Assembly: GCA_028684065.1 (NCBI GenBank) | Contig: JAQUGO010000006.1 | Coordinates: forward strand, 113,726 to 177,725 | Direction of reading: 5' to 3' | Source of the DNA: Sulfurospirillaceae bacterium | GTDB lineage: Bacteria > Campylobacterota > Campylobacteria > Campylobacterales > Sulfurospirillaceae | Length of the DNA: 64,000 bases | In this document: piece by piece, positions 25,664-34,244 of the stretch | How the letters are laid out: each line of letters opens with the position of its first letter | How positions within the stretch are numbered: the first letter of the stretch is position 1 | The notes under the pieces: model-generated | The model's database searches: none | Seen by the model: the letters and a program-made list of their open reading frames with translations, nothing else | Told to the model about the DNA's origin: nothing | Translations under genes and position numbers: made by a program

Positions 25664-27571
25664 ATGCAAAAAATGAAGTTAATCACAGGTGTGATAGCGA
25701 GTTTATGGGTACCGCAGATAATGGCTCAATCGATGGATACTTTGCTGGATACTCTTGCCCAAAAAGATGATTTATCCGTTTATACAAAAAATGAAGTCGC
25801 AGGGTACATTAAGATTTTTACCCGTGAAGATTTAGATCGAATGAAAATCCGCTCTTTTGATGAATTGATTGATAAAATTCCTTTTCTACGTAATCGACAA
25901 GATAATTTAGGCTTAACAGACCCTAATTACAAATATTTTCAACCAAACAATCCAGCCACCATTCGTTTTTTTATTAATGATAGAGAGATATTAACACCTC
26001 TTTTTGGTAGTGCTTTTAGGATGTTGGGTCAGTTGGATATGAGTTATATTGACCACGTTGAAGTTTACCACGGATTTCCGTCGTATGAGATTTCGATGGA
26101 GCCAACAGGTATTATTATTAAAGCCTATTCAAAAGTAGGCAAACGTGAAAATATTGCAACACTAGGCTCTTCAATCGGTAATTATGGGACTACTGATACG
26201 TATGGATATATTTCTGAAACACGCGATGATTATTCTTATTTTGAATATGTTAACCATCGTGATTTAAACAGAGCCAAAGTAGAAAATTTAGGAAGTGAAC
26301 TTTCCCGTGATAAAGAAGCAACCAGTTTATATTCTGGGCTTTCCAATGACACCTCCCTTTTTGAAGTGCAATTTGTTAATGGCAATCTTGATAACTTTGC
26401 AGGTAATAGTTGGACGATGACACCCCTTAATGTCACGACAAATTTTAAATATTTTGGATCTAATTATGCGTATACTTCTTTAGATAAAAGCTTAAAAGCT
26501 TCATTTCAATACACGTATCTTACCGATGAATATTATGATACTTCATTATCCCCTCTGGGTATAGTTTCAAGTACAACAGCTCCTTTTTATATGCCTTACT
26601 ATACTCAAAAACAAGGATTTACAGAGCATCTGTTTGACTCTCAAGTTACCAAGCGATATATCTTTGGTGATACATCCGTCTTGGTGGGGCTTAAAAACCG
26701 TTATAAAAAATTTAATTTTGATACCAATGAATTGAATGGTATTTCCTACCTCCAAGATATACCCTATAACAGTGAAGATGTTGCGTCACTGTTTACTGAA
26801 GTGAAGCATACTATCGATGATAAGCATCAATTGATTTTGTCTTTGAGTGGGCAACGTTATTTTGAAAAAGATGCTATTAAAGAGGATAATTTATGGGGAA
26901 CTCGTTTAGGTTATATTTATTCAGAAGGTGATTTTACGCAGAAATCATTTATATTCTATGGTTCTCTTCATCCCTCCCCTTATGTATTACTGATGAATAA
27001 TCAGTATTCATTAGGACTTAATACCCTTGAGAATGAAAAGATATCTGCTATATCGACTCAATCATTGTGGAAAGCAGGTAACAGTGAGTATTCACTTTTA
27101 GTATCTCACTTTACCTATAAAAATCAAATTATCTATGATATAAGTGGGTATCATAATTTGCAGGATACATTGTCTTTTAATACAATTTCCTTTACAGATG
27201 TCTATATGTTTAATAATACAGATAGGATTGATTTTAATGCATGGATTTTGGATGCATCCTATGATAATAATAATTTTGAAAGTGGTGGTTATGTTGCTTT
27301 ATATGCAAAATTTTTAGGCTTAGATACGTATAATTCACTCTCTTATGTTAATGGTATTGATGATATACCCGCTGGATGGAATTATGATGCAACGATTACC
27401 TACCCCTATTCTAAGCAATTAAGTATCTTTCTTAAAGGGCGTAATTTACTGCATAAAGCGTTCAAGAGTAATTACATGAGTATCAATCCTTTAACAATGC
27501 AAGTCAGCACGTTAAATCATATTTCTAATGTTGATAGAACGCTTTGGCTTGGATTTGAGTATTCCTTTTGA
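25664..27571 (+). CDS. TonB-dependent-receptor-like outer membrane protein
   Basis: A 635-residue outer-membrane beta-barrel protein with signal peptide (about 1-22). A plug-like domain (about 45-160) shows IRSFDELIDKIPFLR, TIRFFINDREIL, YIDHVEVYHGFPSYE. The rest is rich in alternating aromatic strands and ends with LGFEYSF, a C-terminal aromatic as expected of barrels. No clear TonB box is seen before the plug. Its stop overlaps the start of a small exported protein, and a diguanylate cyclase follows. This suggests a signalling role rather than, or besides, transport. The ligand is unknown. Confidence 0.75.
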   Translation: MQKMKLITGVIASLWVPQIMAQSMDTLLDTLAQKDDLSVYTKNEVAGYIKIFTREDLDRMKIRSFDELIDKIPFLRNRQDNLGLTDPNYKYFQPNNPATIRFFINDREILTPLFGSAFRMLGQLDMSYIDHVEVYHGFPSYEISMEPTGIIIKAYSKVGKRENIATLGSSIGNYGTTDTYGYISETRDDYSYFEYVNHRDLNRAKVENLGSELSRDKEATSLYSGLSNDTSLFEVQFVNGNLDNFAGNSWTMTPLNVTTNFKYFGSNYAYTSLDKSLKASFQYTYLTDEYYDTSLSPLGIVSSTTAPFYMPYYTQKQGFTEHLFDSQVTKRYIFGDTSVLVGLKNRYKKFNFDTNELNGISYLQDIPYNSEDVASLFTEVKHTIDDKHQLILSLSGQRYFEKDAIKEDNLWGTRLGYIYSEGDFTQKSFIFYGSLHPSPYVLLMNNQYSLGLNTLENEKISAISTQSLWKAGNSEYSLLVSHFTYKNQIIYDISGYHNLQDTLSFNTISFTDVYMFNNTDRIDFNAWILDASYDNNNFESGGYVALYAKFLGLDTYNSLSYVNGIDDIPAGWNYDATITYPYSKQLSIFLKGRNLLHKAFKSNYMSINPLTMQVSTLNHISNVDRTLWLGFEYSF

Positions 27572-27984
27572 AAACGATCATAGCATGTTGCCTGAGTGCA
27601 ACCTTACTTTTTAGTTTGGATGTTTTGCAGGTTAAGGCTCAAATTGTATCAAAAATTGCGCACGCCTTTGTTCTCAAGGATATTATTAATATTTATATTA
27701 GTGAGCAGGATGATTTGGCACAGGTGAAAGGCATGGATAGCTCATTACTCTATACGTCTTATGAAGAGGCTGATATCGCCTTTATCGATAAAAAACGGAG
27801 TTCTACAGAATCAAAGAATGAGCGCTATATTTTTTCAACATCGTACTATCTCTATCAAAATGACCCACATGTAATAGGAACATTTTTTTGGCAAAAAGGA
27901 AGGCCCACCATTCTTATTAAATCTTCCATCTTGAAAGAAAAAGGTATTGTTTTACCAGATGAGTTTACCAAGTATGAAGAATAA
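27568..27984 (+). CDS. Small periplasmic protein, possible YfiR-type regulator of the next gene
   Basis: A 138-residue protein with a signal peptide (to about residue 24) and no membrane helix after it. It begins with TTG overlapping the upstream stop (TTGA). The mature part ends with GTFFWQKGRPTILIKSSILKEKG, of which FFWQKGRPTILIKSS looks like the ligand-facing strand of a small binding domain. It lies between an outer-membrane receptor and a membrane diguanylate cyclase, which is the position a YfiR-like periplasmic inhibitor would take. Family membership is not proven; I do not recognise a named domain. Confidence 0.6.
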   Translation: MKTIIACCLSATLLFSLDVLQVKAQIVSKIAHAFVLKDIINIYISEQDDLAQVKGMDSSLLYTSYEEADIAFIDKKRSSTESKNERYIFSTSYYLYQNDPHVIGTFFWQKGRPTILIKSSILKEKGIVLPDEFTKYEE

Positions 27985-27990
27985 GACACT

Positions 27991-29136
27991 ATGAAGAATT
28001 TTTTATTTCAAAGTCGCACTCTTTTTTTTGGTATTTCATTGATAACACTTTTGGGAGGTATGGGACTTTATATTAATTTTATGCATTTGATTGATAAAAA
28101 TAATGAGGCTATCCGTCATATCGAAATCGAAAGAGCCCATAGGGTATCGCAAACGATAGTGTCAAAACTACACGAAAACACATTTTACAATCTTTTACAA
28201 AGTTATAAAACGCAAGATATTAGTGATAGGATTAGCACACTTTTATCGTATTATTGTAATCATGAATTTAAGTATGTGTATATACTTTATAAAGATGCTA
28301 AAGGTGATTATCGTTATTTGGCAGATGGTTCAGTAGAAAGTGATAGATCCAATGTTAATCAAAAATTTATACCCACAGCGCCCCTTCTTTTACAAAAAGC
28401 TTTAGATGAAAAAGAAGACGTTTATGATCTAGTATCTAATGCTGATGGGTTATGGCTGACGTATTTAAGTCCAATTATGAATAAGGGAGTCGTGGAATCT
28501 ATTTTAGTTTTAGATATTTCTACCCAAGAATATGAAGCTTTTTCCAACATAGTCATACCATTAAGTCGTTCATTAAACTTATTTTTAGTTGTTCTTTGTG
28601 GTCTCTTCCTTGTTATTATTATACAAGGTGGAATGTTTTATAAACAAGTGAAACGCTCTATGGTTGATTCACTGACAAAGCTTCATAATAGGCACTATCT
28701 GAACTATTTGTTATCACAACGTAATATCGATACAATGATTCCTTTAGTGATTGATATTGACCATTTTAAAAATGTAAATGATACCTATGGGCATATAGCT
28801 GGGGATAAAGTGATATCTTATGTAGCGCGCCAAATGATGTTTGCAACACGTATTGGGGATCATATCATTCGCTTTGGTGGGGAAGAATTCCTTATCTTAC
28901 TTTCCGATAGTAAAAGTGATAATGATATTATACAAATAGCAGAACGCATTAGAGAAAGCATTGGTAATAAACCTGTTCGTATTGATGATACGCTAAATCT
29001 TACGGTAACTATTTCGATTGGCATTAATCTTTCGCGAAAAAATATTCCTTTGATGGAATCGATTAAAAAAGCGGATGAAATGCTGTATGAAGCTAAAGAA
29101 AATGGGCGCAATAGGATAGAAGTTTTTAAAGATTGA
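27991..29136 (+). CDS. Membrane diguanylate cyclase with periplasmic sensor domain
   Basis: A 381-residue enzyme. Two membrane helices (about 9-30 and 190-213) flank a periplasmic domain of about 155 residues, likely a Cache/dCache-like fold. GGDEF (about 218-378) has the active site GGEEF and the I-site RIGD five residues before it. It should make c-di-GMP under feedback control. It starts 6 nt after the small periplasmic protein gene, so receptor, periplasmic protein and cyclase form one transcript. Confidence 0.88.
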   Translation: MKNFLFQSRTLFFGISLITLLGGMGLYINFMHLIDKNNEAIRHIEIERAHRVSQTIVSKLHENTFYNLLQSYKTQDISDRISTLLSYYCNHEFKYVYILYKDAKGDYRYLADGSVESDRSNVNQKFIPTAPLLLQKALDEKEDVYDLVSNADGLWLTYLSPIMNKGVVESILVLDISTQEYEAFSNIVIPLSRSLNLFLVVLCGLFLVIIIQGGMFYKQVKRSMVDSLTKLHNRHYLNYLLSQRNIDTMIPLVIDIDHFKNVNDTYGHIAGDKVISYVARQMMFATRIGDHIIRFGGEEFLILLSDSKSDNDIIQIAERIRESIGNKPVRIDDTLNLTVTISIGINLSRKNIPLMESIKKADEMLYEAKENGRNRIEVFKD

Positions 29137-29258
29137 TTCTATTTTCTTCATTATTTTTCTTACATGTAAGGCTAAATGTATTAAGAGGCTCTTTAGACAT
29201 AGCGTGTTAGAATAGCTGAGCTTTCAGTTGCTTTGACTATCTAAAGGAATCATTGCTT

Positions 29259-29975
29259 ATGGATACAGCTTCACTCAAATTGCTTATTGAAAACTGCCAA
29301 GACAAGCGTGTACTCTATCTTGAAGATAATGAATACGTACGTGAGCAAACACTTAAAATCTTACATCTTTGTTTTAAAAATGTAGTGGTCGCTTCCGATG
29401 GTGAAGAGGGCCTCTTTCTTTTTAAAAATCAAAAATTTGATATTGTTTTTACGGATATCAATATGCCAAAATTGGATGGACTTACTTTTATCGAGCGGGT
29501 ACGTCAGAGCCATCCAACTCTTCCTATTGTTGTTTTTTCAGCCTATGATAAAACAGAGTATTTTCTTAAAAGTATTCAGTATGGGATAACAGGTTATATC
29601 TTAAAGCCTTTTCAGTTAGAAAATATTGTAGAAATTCTAGAGAAAATCATCAAAAATGAGATTCTCCCTTCTCCTGTAAAACATAGTATTGAACTTGTGG
29701 GAAGGTATTATTGGGATCAGGCGACGCGAACATTATGTTTTGGCTCGGAAGAGGTAAAACTAACACAGCATGAGAGTGCACTTTTTGAACTTTTGACCTC
29801 TTCAAAACAAAAGGTATTTTCTAGTGAAGAGATTGAAATCGCTGTCTTTGATGATGATTTTAGTGACAATAAACGTGTACGCAATCTACTCACTAGACTG
29901 CGTTCAAAATTAGAATGTGAACTAATTGTAAGCATTTATGGGCAAGGGTATAAACTTCAATGGTCACATCAGTAA
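29259..29975 (+). CDS. OmpR-family response regulator
   Basis: A regulator of about 238 residues. The receiver has VLYLEDNEYVREQ, the phosphoacceptor in DIVFTDINMPKLDG and the Lys in GYILKPFQLE. The winged-helix domain (about 140-238) contains LTQHESALFELL and ends IYGQGYKLQWS. The ATG at 29259 has AAAGGA ten nucleotides upstream; a TTG two codons earlier is too close to it. It overlaps the following kinase gene by 16 nt. TGAGACA-type repeats ahead of the operon at 31627 are its likely target. Confidence 0.88.
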   Translation: MDTASLKLLIENCQDKRVLYLEDNEYVREQTLKILHLCFKNVVVASDGEEGLFLFKNQKFDIVFTDINMPKLDGLTFIERVRQSHPTLPIVVFSAYDKTEYFLKSIQYGITGYILKPFQLENIVEILEKIIKNEILPSPVKHSIELVGRYYWDQATRTLCFGSEEVKLTQHESALFELLTSSKQKVFSSEEIEIAVFDDDFSDNKRVRNLLTRLRSKLECELIVSIYGQGYKLQWSHQ

Positions 29976-31513
29976 ACGAAACAGCACAGTTATATAAAAA
30001 ATCAGAACGTTTTAAACAACTTTTTAATAATAGTGGCGTGGGTATTTTTATTGTTGATAAAGACCGAATTATTATAGAGTCTAATGCGACATGTTGTAAA
30101 ATTTTTGGATATACCTATGAGGAACTTATTCACCAATCGGCATTAACAATGCACCTTTCGTATGCTTCTTATGTCAATTTTGCCAATATTGCTTTTAATA
30201 AAGTGCGGCAAAATGAGGCTTTAAATTTGGAGTATCCTTTTAGGCATAAAGAAGGACATGCCATATGGCTTAGAATTGCAGGTGACTCCATTCCTTCTAA
30301 TGAAGAAGTACTATGGACAATTACTGATATTACCAGTCGTAGAGAAGCTCAAGAGCAGTTAAAAGACAGTATGGCCCTTTTACGTGATGCAGAAGCTATA
30401 GCACATTTTGGGAGTTGGGAGATACTTCTCAATGAAAATAATACAATGAAATGGTCCGAAGAGATGTATCGTATCTATGGAGAAGAGCCAAATACCTTTA
30501 GACCTTCTTTAAAAAAATTAGAGCAGTTTTTAAGCGAAGAAGATATAGAGCGTATGCGAAAAATCAATCGTAAAGCTTTACAGAGTGGTGTGGATGAAGA
30601 GTTAGCCTATGAAATTGTTCGTAAAAATGGAACACGGGTGTATATTCATACGCATCGTAAGGCAATTTATAATGATAATGGGGTGCCCATTAAACTGGTA
30701 GGGACAACACTTGATATCACCAAACAAAAAGAGAATGAATTAAAAATTCAATATCTCAATGAAAGCCTCTCTCTTGAAGTGGCACTTCAATTGGAAAAAT
30801 TACGCGAAAAAGATAAACAATTACAATACCAATCCAGACTTGCTCAAATGGGCGAAACACTCAGTATGATAGCGCATCAATGGAGGCAACCTTTAGCCGC
30901 TATCTCTGCTACTACGAGTTTTCTTTTGGCAAAACTTATGTTAGAACAGGTACATCCTAATGAATTTAAAGAAGAGATAGAGCACATTGAATCGTATTCA
31001 GCGCATTTATCGCATACGATTGATGATTTTAAAAATTTCTTTAAAGCAACGAAGCAAAAAGAGCTAACATCGCTTGAGCGGATTGTCAAAAAAACATTAG
31101 CCATTGTTTCTCCAGTTTTGAACAATCGCAATATCCTTATCACGACAGAGTTTCTGTGCCATAAGGAATTAGTGACGTTTGAAAATGAGTTAGGGCAAGC
31201 CTTGCTCAATATCATTAAAAATGCGGAAGATGCTTTGATTGAGCATCATATCATTGAACCGTTTATTAGCATCAAAACCTATGCTAGCGATACCCATGCT
31301 TATTTAGTGGTTGAAGACAATGCTGGTGGCATCGCTGAATGTGTGATGCCAAAAATCTTTGAGCCCTATTTTTCAACAAAGCTCCACAAAGATGGTTCAG
31401 GCATTGGGCTGTGCATGTCAAAGACCATTGTTGAAGAGCATTGTGGTGGACATCTGTATGCTAAAAATAGTGCAAAAGGAGCACGTTTCACCTTTAGTCT
31501 TCCTCTTTCGTGA
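29960..31513 (+). CDS. Cytoplasmic PAS-PAS histidine kinase
   Basis: A 517-residue kinase without membrane segments. PAS 1 (about 18-120), PAS 2 (about 140-255), a short coiled coil, a phosphoacceptor domain with MIAHQWRQPLAAISA and an ATPase domain (NIIKNAEDAL, VVEDNAGGI, GSGIGLCMS). The HQWRQPL form is common in Campylobacterota. It overlaps the response regulator gene, so the two are partners. Being soluble, it should sense a cytoplasmic cue such as redox state or a metabolite bound by PAS. Confidence 0.9.
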   Translation: MVTSVNETAQLYKKSERFKQLFNNSGVGIFIVDKDRIIIESNATCCKIFGYTYEELIHQSALTMHLSYASYVNFANIAFNKVRQNEALNLEYPFRHKEGHAIWLRIAGDSIPSNEEVLWTITDITSRREAQEQLKDSMALLRDAEAIAHFGSWEILLNENNTMKWSEEMYRIYGEEPNTFRPSLKKLEQFLSEEDIERMRKINRKALQSGVDEELAYEIVRKNGTRVYIHTHRKAIYNDNGVPIKLVGTTLDITKQKENELKIQYLNESLSLEVALQLEKLREKDKQLQYQSRLAQMGETLSMIAHQWRQPLAAISATTSFLLAKLMLEQVHPNEFKEEIEHIESYSAHLSHTIDDFKNFFKATKQKELTSLERIVKKTLAIVSPVLNNRNILITTEFLCHKELVTFENELGQALLNIIKNAEDALIEHHIIEPFISIKTYASDTHAYLVVEDNAGGIAECVMPKIFEPYFSTKLHKDGSGIGLCMSKTIVEEHCGGHLYAKNSAKGARFTFSLPLS

Positions 31514-31587
31514 GACATTTGCGAGACAGTTTTCTTTTATTACTCGCTCTTTTCTGAGACAATCCCCAGACACTCTTCTCCTATAAT
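31511..31587 (+). promoter_or_regulatory. Tandem regulator boxes and -10 of the membrane protein/MBL operon
   Basis: Two 7-4-7 direct repeats: TGAGACA-TTTG-CGAGACA (31511-31528) and TGAGACA-ATCC-CCAGACA (31555-31572). They start 44 bp apart, four helical turns at 11 bp. Nine nucleotides after the second lies TATAAT (31582-31587). This is the architecture of OmpR/PhoB-type activation. The first box begins at the stop codon of the kinase gene. Confidence 0.72.
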
Positions 31588-31626
31588 GACATTATGAGTT
31601 TAAATTCTTAATGTAAGGAGCAAATA

Positions 31627-33009
31627 ATGGAAACACCTCTTTATCTCGAAGAGAGAAGTTTGGTAAAACGCTTCAATGGGCCTTGGCCATTGATCGCCAA
31701 TACCCTTTTTATCATGGTACTATTTTATGCAAGTTGGTGGATAGTTCAAGATCCAAGAGGCATTATGCGTCTGTATACACCATTTGTGGGGTATATGTGG
31801 TGTCGATGGTTATTGGTTGTTATTATATGGATTGCCTATATCTTTGATTTTTGGCCTTTTAGTAGGTCATGGCTTAATAATACACATCCCGTTATAAAAG
31901 GTGTGATATTAACGACACTAACCGTTACAATATTTGCGATTGTCCTTAAACTGTTTTTTGAGACTCTTTTAGGTGAGTATGCTATTACTTATTTTAGTCC
32001 TGCACGTCTTCAAAAAGAGGGACTTGTTGAATTTTATGCTTTAGAGTATTCTGCACAAGCGATTTTGATGTTTGCGGCCATCGCTTCATGGCTTAGCCCT
32101 GCTTGGGTGGTTGCCGCAGAGGGTTCACCTTGGGGAAATCTTAAACAACCAGTAAAAGGTTTTTCTATCTTTGTTGTCACCTTTTTGCTTAGCTTTATTG
32201 TTTATTTTGTGGTTTACCACTCCAATATGGGCATTTTGTTTGATCCTTGGCAAAAATACGCCGCAGTGACTCCTCCATGGTGGGAAAATTTTGCAGGAAC
32301 CGTTCATGGTAACTTTAATATCGCTTGGGTTATGTGTTGTACGGTTATTGTTTGGATGCACGAAACCATTTGGGAACGCTACCCTTTTGCGATGATAGAA
32401 ACACCATGGATTCGTAGAGTTGCTTCTTTCTTTGGTATTATTGCTGTAGCCGTATCACTTAGTTTCTTTTTATATTTTGCTCAAGAGCTTATTTGGGGCG
32501 AAGCGATTAGAGGAACAAGACGAGATGCTGCACCGGATTGGAGATGGTTACATGTAGGTGAAATGGCAATTTTTTGGCTACTTCCTACCTTGTATATGCA
32601 TTTTTATCTCAATAATGGTTTCAATCGTTTTAGTAAAACGGTCAATATCCTTCTTCGTACGATTGTAACCGCTTTGGCTGCCATTGCACTTTATTATGTC
32701 TATTATAAAACCTCGCACCTCTTCCTGGGAACACAAAAAGGCTTTTCACACCCTCAACAATTTCCAATGATACCTTTGATTTGGTTTATCAATGTGATGC
32801 TCATCAACTATTGGTTTATGGATGGTTGGCCTGGTTGGCGTTTAGCCGCTGCGGGTGAAGTTGTTAAAGTCCACCCAGTTTATGAAAAAACAGTCTTAAC
32901 CGCTTCTTTTTACAGAGGTGCATTGGGTGGAACACTCGGAGGTATTGCGGTTTACTTCGCCATCATTTATCTTTTGCCGTATATGGGCAAAGTCTTAACA
33001 ATTTTTTAA
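31627..33009 (+). CDS. Polytopic inner-membrane protein of unknown function
   Basis: A 460-residue protein with about ten to eleven hydrophobic helices and many Trp and Tyr. I do not recognise the family. Possible functional residues are several His in or near helices (VVYHSNMG, WMHETIWER, WLHVGEMAIF, YMHFYLNNG) and conserved-looking NHPVIKG-like loops, which could bind metal or haem. AAGGAG precedes the ATG by seven nucleotides. The gene is followed after 15 nt by a Tat-exported metallo-beta-lactamase-fold gene. It is preceded by a two-component system and its probable binding sites. It could be a transporter, a membrane oxidoreductase subunit or the anchor for its partner. Confidence 0.7.
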   Translation: METPLYLEERSLVKRFNGPWPLIANTLFIMVLFYASWWIVQDPRGIMRLYTPFVGYMWCRWLLVVIIWIAYIFDFWPFSRSWLNNTHPVIKGVILTTLTVTIFAIVLKLFFETLLGEYAITYFSPARLQKEGLVEFYALEYSAQAILMFAAIASWLSPAWVVAAEGSPWGNLKQPVKGFSIFVVTFLLSFIVYFVVYHSNMGILFDPWQKYAAVTPPWWENFAGTVHGNFNIAWVMCCTVIVWMHETIWERYPFAMIETPWIRRVASFFGIIAVAVSLSFFLYFAQELIWGEAIRGTRRDAAPDWRWLHVGEMAIFWLLPTLYMHFYLNNGFNRFSKTVNILLRTIVTALAAIALYYVYYKTSHLFLGTQKGFSHPQQFPMIPLIWFINVMLINYWFMDGWPGWRLAAAGEVVKVHPVYEKTVLTASFYRGALGGTLGGIAVYFAIIYLLPYMGKVLTIF

Positions 33010-33024
33010 CTCAAGGAGGAACAA

Positions 33025-34191
33025 ATGTCAACACAAACCGAAGATACAAAAAGACGCGATTTTCTTAAAGGTGCTGTGACTGGGCTTGGCTTTGGGACAT
33101 TGGCAACGATGGGTATTTTTTCCTATTCACCGATGCGCCAATTCTTTTTGCCACAAATGGTGCGAAAAATGACTGATTTTGGTGCATGTAAAAGCATTAA
33201 AATCACCAATATTTCGGAGACAAGCTGGTTTGACAATGCTACTTTAATGGGTGATATTAAAGGAGCAGGTGGGCTACTTGTGAATCAATATGTGTATAAC
33301 TGGCCACCTTTTGGTGATGGTACGGGACTAGCTAAAGGAAGTTATGAAAAGGGAATTGCAAAAATTAAACATTTGCTTCCCAATAAACTAGATGAAGCGT
33401 GGAAAATTATTGAAGCCAATAGTGTTAATCCTCAAAATGCAGGCGGTTTTGCAGCACTCATTGAGATAGAAAGACTCGATGGTGTAAAGAAAAAATACCT
33501 CCTTGATAGTGGATGGTCGTATCAGTGGATGGATGCATCTTTTAAAAGAGAGGGCATTGATAAGATGCTTGCCAATGGTGAAATAGAAGCTCTCATTCTA
33601 TCGCACGAGCATTTTGACCACTTTTTTGGACTACCCGTCACGATGAAGTATGCCCCCAATATTAAGATTATTATTCCTGAGGGATTTTATAAAGAGGGCT
33701 TGCAATATATCAAAGACTCAGGACATAAAGGTGAGTTAATGGTGCACAAAACGGGTATGAACGATATCGAACCAGGCTTATGTGCCATTGTTTTTGATGT
33801 GCCTATTATCTGTAGGGTTTTTGGCGAACAATCACTCTTCGCCAATGTTCAAGGCAAAGGCTTGGTCAGTATTTCAGGGTGCTGTCATCAAGGTATTATC
33901 CAGTTTATTTCAACGGCTAAAAAAGAGTTGAAATACGATAATGACCAAATGTATGGCATGTATGGCGGTTTGCATATTTCTCCTTTTGAGGATTGGGATC
34001 CCAAATACGATGACTTGGTTATTGGTCTTGCCAAATGGGATTTTAAATCCATTGGCTGCAATCACTGTACGGGTTTACTGACAGCTCAAAAATTTGTAAG
34101 AGCGGGCTATCCTGTCGTACAAGGGACGGCACGTAATCGCTCTAAAAGTAAAGTCTACCTTGGTAATGGAGACACTATCACCTTTGGTTAA
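33025..34191 (+). CDS. Tat-exported metallo-beta-lactamase-fold hydrolase (COG1237-like)
   Basis: A 388-residue protein. The N-terminus has a twin-arginine signal (KRRDFLKGAVTGLGFGTLA). The hydrolase domain shows the metal motif LSHEHFDHFFGLP (HxHxDH), then SISGCCHQGII, YGGLHISPFE and IGCNHCTG, which resemble the COG1237 branch linked to dihydropterin/ribofuranosylaminobenzene phosphate synthase annotations. Tat export implies that it folds and gains its metal in the cytoplasm. AAGGAGGA lies before the ATG. It is the second gene of the operon and is followed by a terminator and a CobW-type metal GTPase gene. The substrate is unknown. Confidence 0.83.
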   Translation: MSTQTEDTKRRDFLKGAVTGLGFGTLATMGIFSYSPMRQFFLPQMVRKMTDFGACKSIKITNISETSWFDNATLMGDIKGAGGLLVNQYVYNWPPFGDGTGLAKGSYEKGIAKIKHLLPNKLDEAWKIIEANSVNPQNAGGFAALIEIERLDGVKKKYLLDSGWSYQWMDASFKREGIDKMLANGEIEALILSHEHFDHFFGLPVTMKYAPNIKIIIPEGFYKEGLQYIKDSGHKGELMVHKTGMNDIEPGLCAIVFDVPIICRVFGEQSLFANVQGKGLVSISGCCHQGIIQFISTAKKELKYDNDQMYGMYGGLHISPFEDWDPKYDDLVIGLAKWDFKSIGCNHCTGLLTAQKFVRAGYPVVQGTARNRSKSKVYLGNGDTITFG

Positions 34192-34202
34192 ACACTATAT
34201 CT

Positions 34203-34230
34203 AAAGCCGAGGGTGTAACCTTCGGCTTTT
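34203..34230 (+). terminator. Rho-independent terminator or attenuator after the MBL gene
   Basis: AAAGCCGAGGGT pairs with ACCTTCGGCTTT (12 pairs, one G-U, 3-nt loop) and is followed by TTTT. It lies between the MBL gene and the CobW-type gene. The T-run is short, so partial read-through into the CobW gene is possible. Confidence 0.75.
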
Positions 34231-34244
34231 GAAAGGGGAAAGCG

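Noticed and set aside
29193..29213. Possible autoregulatory box ahead of the regulator at 29259 (TTAGACA, then TAGAAT)
   Set aside because: Only one half-site resembles TGAGACA and the spacing to TAGAAT does not follow the 9-nt rule.
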